64,000 bases of DNA from Leptospira bandrabouensis. Its GTDB lineage: Bacteria > Spirochaetota > Leptospiria > Leptospirales > Leptospiraceae. Of this stretch, positions 63,662-64,000 are shown in pieces. Location: assembly GCF_004770905.1 (NCBI RefSeq), contig NZ_RQHT01000014.1, positions 806,001-870,000 on the forward strand, in the 5' to 3' direction. The position numbers were made by a program, and so were the translations under genes. How positions within the stretch are numbered: the first letter of the stretch is position 1; every line of letters starts with the position of its first letter. Below the pieces are notes generated by a model. That model had not been told where the DNA came from and did not search any database. It saw nothing but the letters and a program-made list of their open reading frames with translations.

Positions 63662-63691
63662 ATTGTATTTTGTATCTAGTATGGTTCGCAA
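63662..63691 (-). promoter_or_regulatory. predicted sodB promoter
   Basis: On the reverse strand TTGCGA (63691-63686) and TACAAT (63667-63662) are 18 bases apart, with TACAAT 28 bases before the start codon. Confidence 0.35.
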
Positions 63692-63707
63692 AAGCAAATC
63701 GTAAACT

Positions 63708-63734
63708 AAAAAAGTAGAACGATTCTAATCGTTC
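63708..63734 (-). terminator. Rho-independent terminator after the IMPase-family gene
   Basis: On the reverse strand GAACGAT and ATCGTTC form a stem (seven pairs, four-base loop), followed by TACTTTTTT. It lies eight bases after the stop at 63742. Confidence 0.7.
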
Positions 63735-63741
63735 GCCTCTA

Positions 63742-64000
63742 TTAATTTCGACTGACTGTAGAACGAACTGTCTTTAATAAATTTAAAATTTCGGAATGTA
63801 AAACTCCATTAGAAGCTACTAACTCCGGAAGTCCGGTATAGTAATGCACTCCATTTAAGTCAGTTAATTTCCCACCTGCTTCCGATAAAATCACAGAAAT
63901 GGCAGAAACGTCCCAATGTTTGACCGTTTTTTCCCAAATGCCATCCATCACACCTTCTGCGATAAAACAAGCATCCAGGACAAAAGAACCCGTTCTACGG
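63742..64000 (-). CDS. inositol-monophosphatase-family phosphatase (5' end outside window)
   Basis: Only the last 85 residues are visible; the frame is open to the right edge. RRTGSFVLDACFIAEGVMDG and EKTVKHWDVSAISVILSEAGG pattern (with the metal-binding Asp in the WDVSA motif) are diagnostic of the Mg-dependent, Li-sensitive phosphatase family. Members dephosphorylate inositol phosphates, fructose-1,6-bisphosphate, 3'-phosphoadenosine phosphates or histidinol phosphate, so the substrate cannot be decided from this part. A terminator follows. Confidence 0.88.
   Translation of the reverse strand, partial: RRTGSFVLDACFIAEGVMDGIWEKTVKHWDVSAISVILSEAGGKLTDLNGVHYYTGLPELVASNGVLHSEILNLLKTVRSTVSRN

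Noticed and set aside
1..64000. tRNA, rRNA, CRISPR, insertion sequence or prophage features
   Set aside because: I looked for cloverleaf ends, direct-repeat arrays, transposase motifs and integrases and saw none. A tRNAscan, covariance-model and IS search would settle this.

Overview
The window looks like a spirochaete chromosome, most likely Leptospira and perhaps from its saprophytic branch. This is inferred from low-GC, A-rich coding sequence, many TTG/GTG starts, several lipoproteins with relaxed lipoboxes, abundant PAS kinases and STAS proteins, and the mix of gene families. It was not checked against any database. Coding density is very high. I saw no rRNA, tRNA, insertion sequence, prophage or CRISPR array. 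Two genes run off the window: a PAS histidine kinase at the left edge and an inositol-monophosphatase-family gene at the right edge.

Layout. 0-13 kb: kinase fragment, pyrD, an RNA m5U methyltransferase, a reverse-strand GMC oxidoreductase / gluconate-dehydrogenase-subunit-3-like / nitrilase-like lipoprotein operon, then argG-coaD-cation antiporter-ndk-polyprenyl synthase-tlyA. 12.6-19.2 kb: a lone receiver, a ferredoxin, an alpha/beta hydrolase, and a forward operon of a PAS kinase, a receiver-PAS-kinase and an AmgK/MurU-like pair for cell-wall sugar salvage. 19-31 kb: pgi, galK, STAS protein, mtnP, a DUF4139 protein, a CrtI-like oxidoreductase, a MarR regulator, an FGE-like protein, an ACT-domain protein, a Lys/Ala-tailed membrane protein, hom and a second STAS protein. 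31-47 kb: hflX, a HEAT-repeat lipoprotein, a receiver/MsbA-like ABC/PabA operon, acyl-CoA dehydrogenase, yebC, an EAL protein with a pseudo-receiver partner, a crotonase, an M23 peptidase, fabG and purB. 47-52 kb: an A/T-rich accessory stretch with a carboxylesterase and DODA-type dioxygenase operon, two NTF2-like proteins, a YdcF-like protein and a VOC protein. 51-64 kb: adenosine deaminase, DegT aminotransferase, an M50 protease/beta-propeller/lipoprotein operon, cysE, envelope lipoproteins, trpG, trpE and Fe-type sodB.

The strongest unexplained signal is a shared operator-like element (consensus AGTTTRATATYAAATY). It lies in the promoter of the MarR gene at 26.1 kb and again, 23 kb away, in the promoter of the dioxygenase/carboxylesterase operon at 49.1 kb. 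Together they resemble a small quinone/aromatic-stress regulon of the MhqR kind. Other notable points are an HflX reading frame whose conserved N-terminus extends 31 codons upstream of any canonical start, and a transcription terminator that overlaps the start of the downstream prenyl synthase. Two four-base-overlap operons also link signalling proteins to envelope or cofactor genes.
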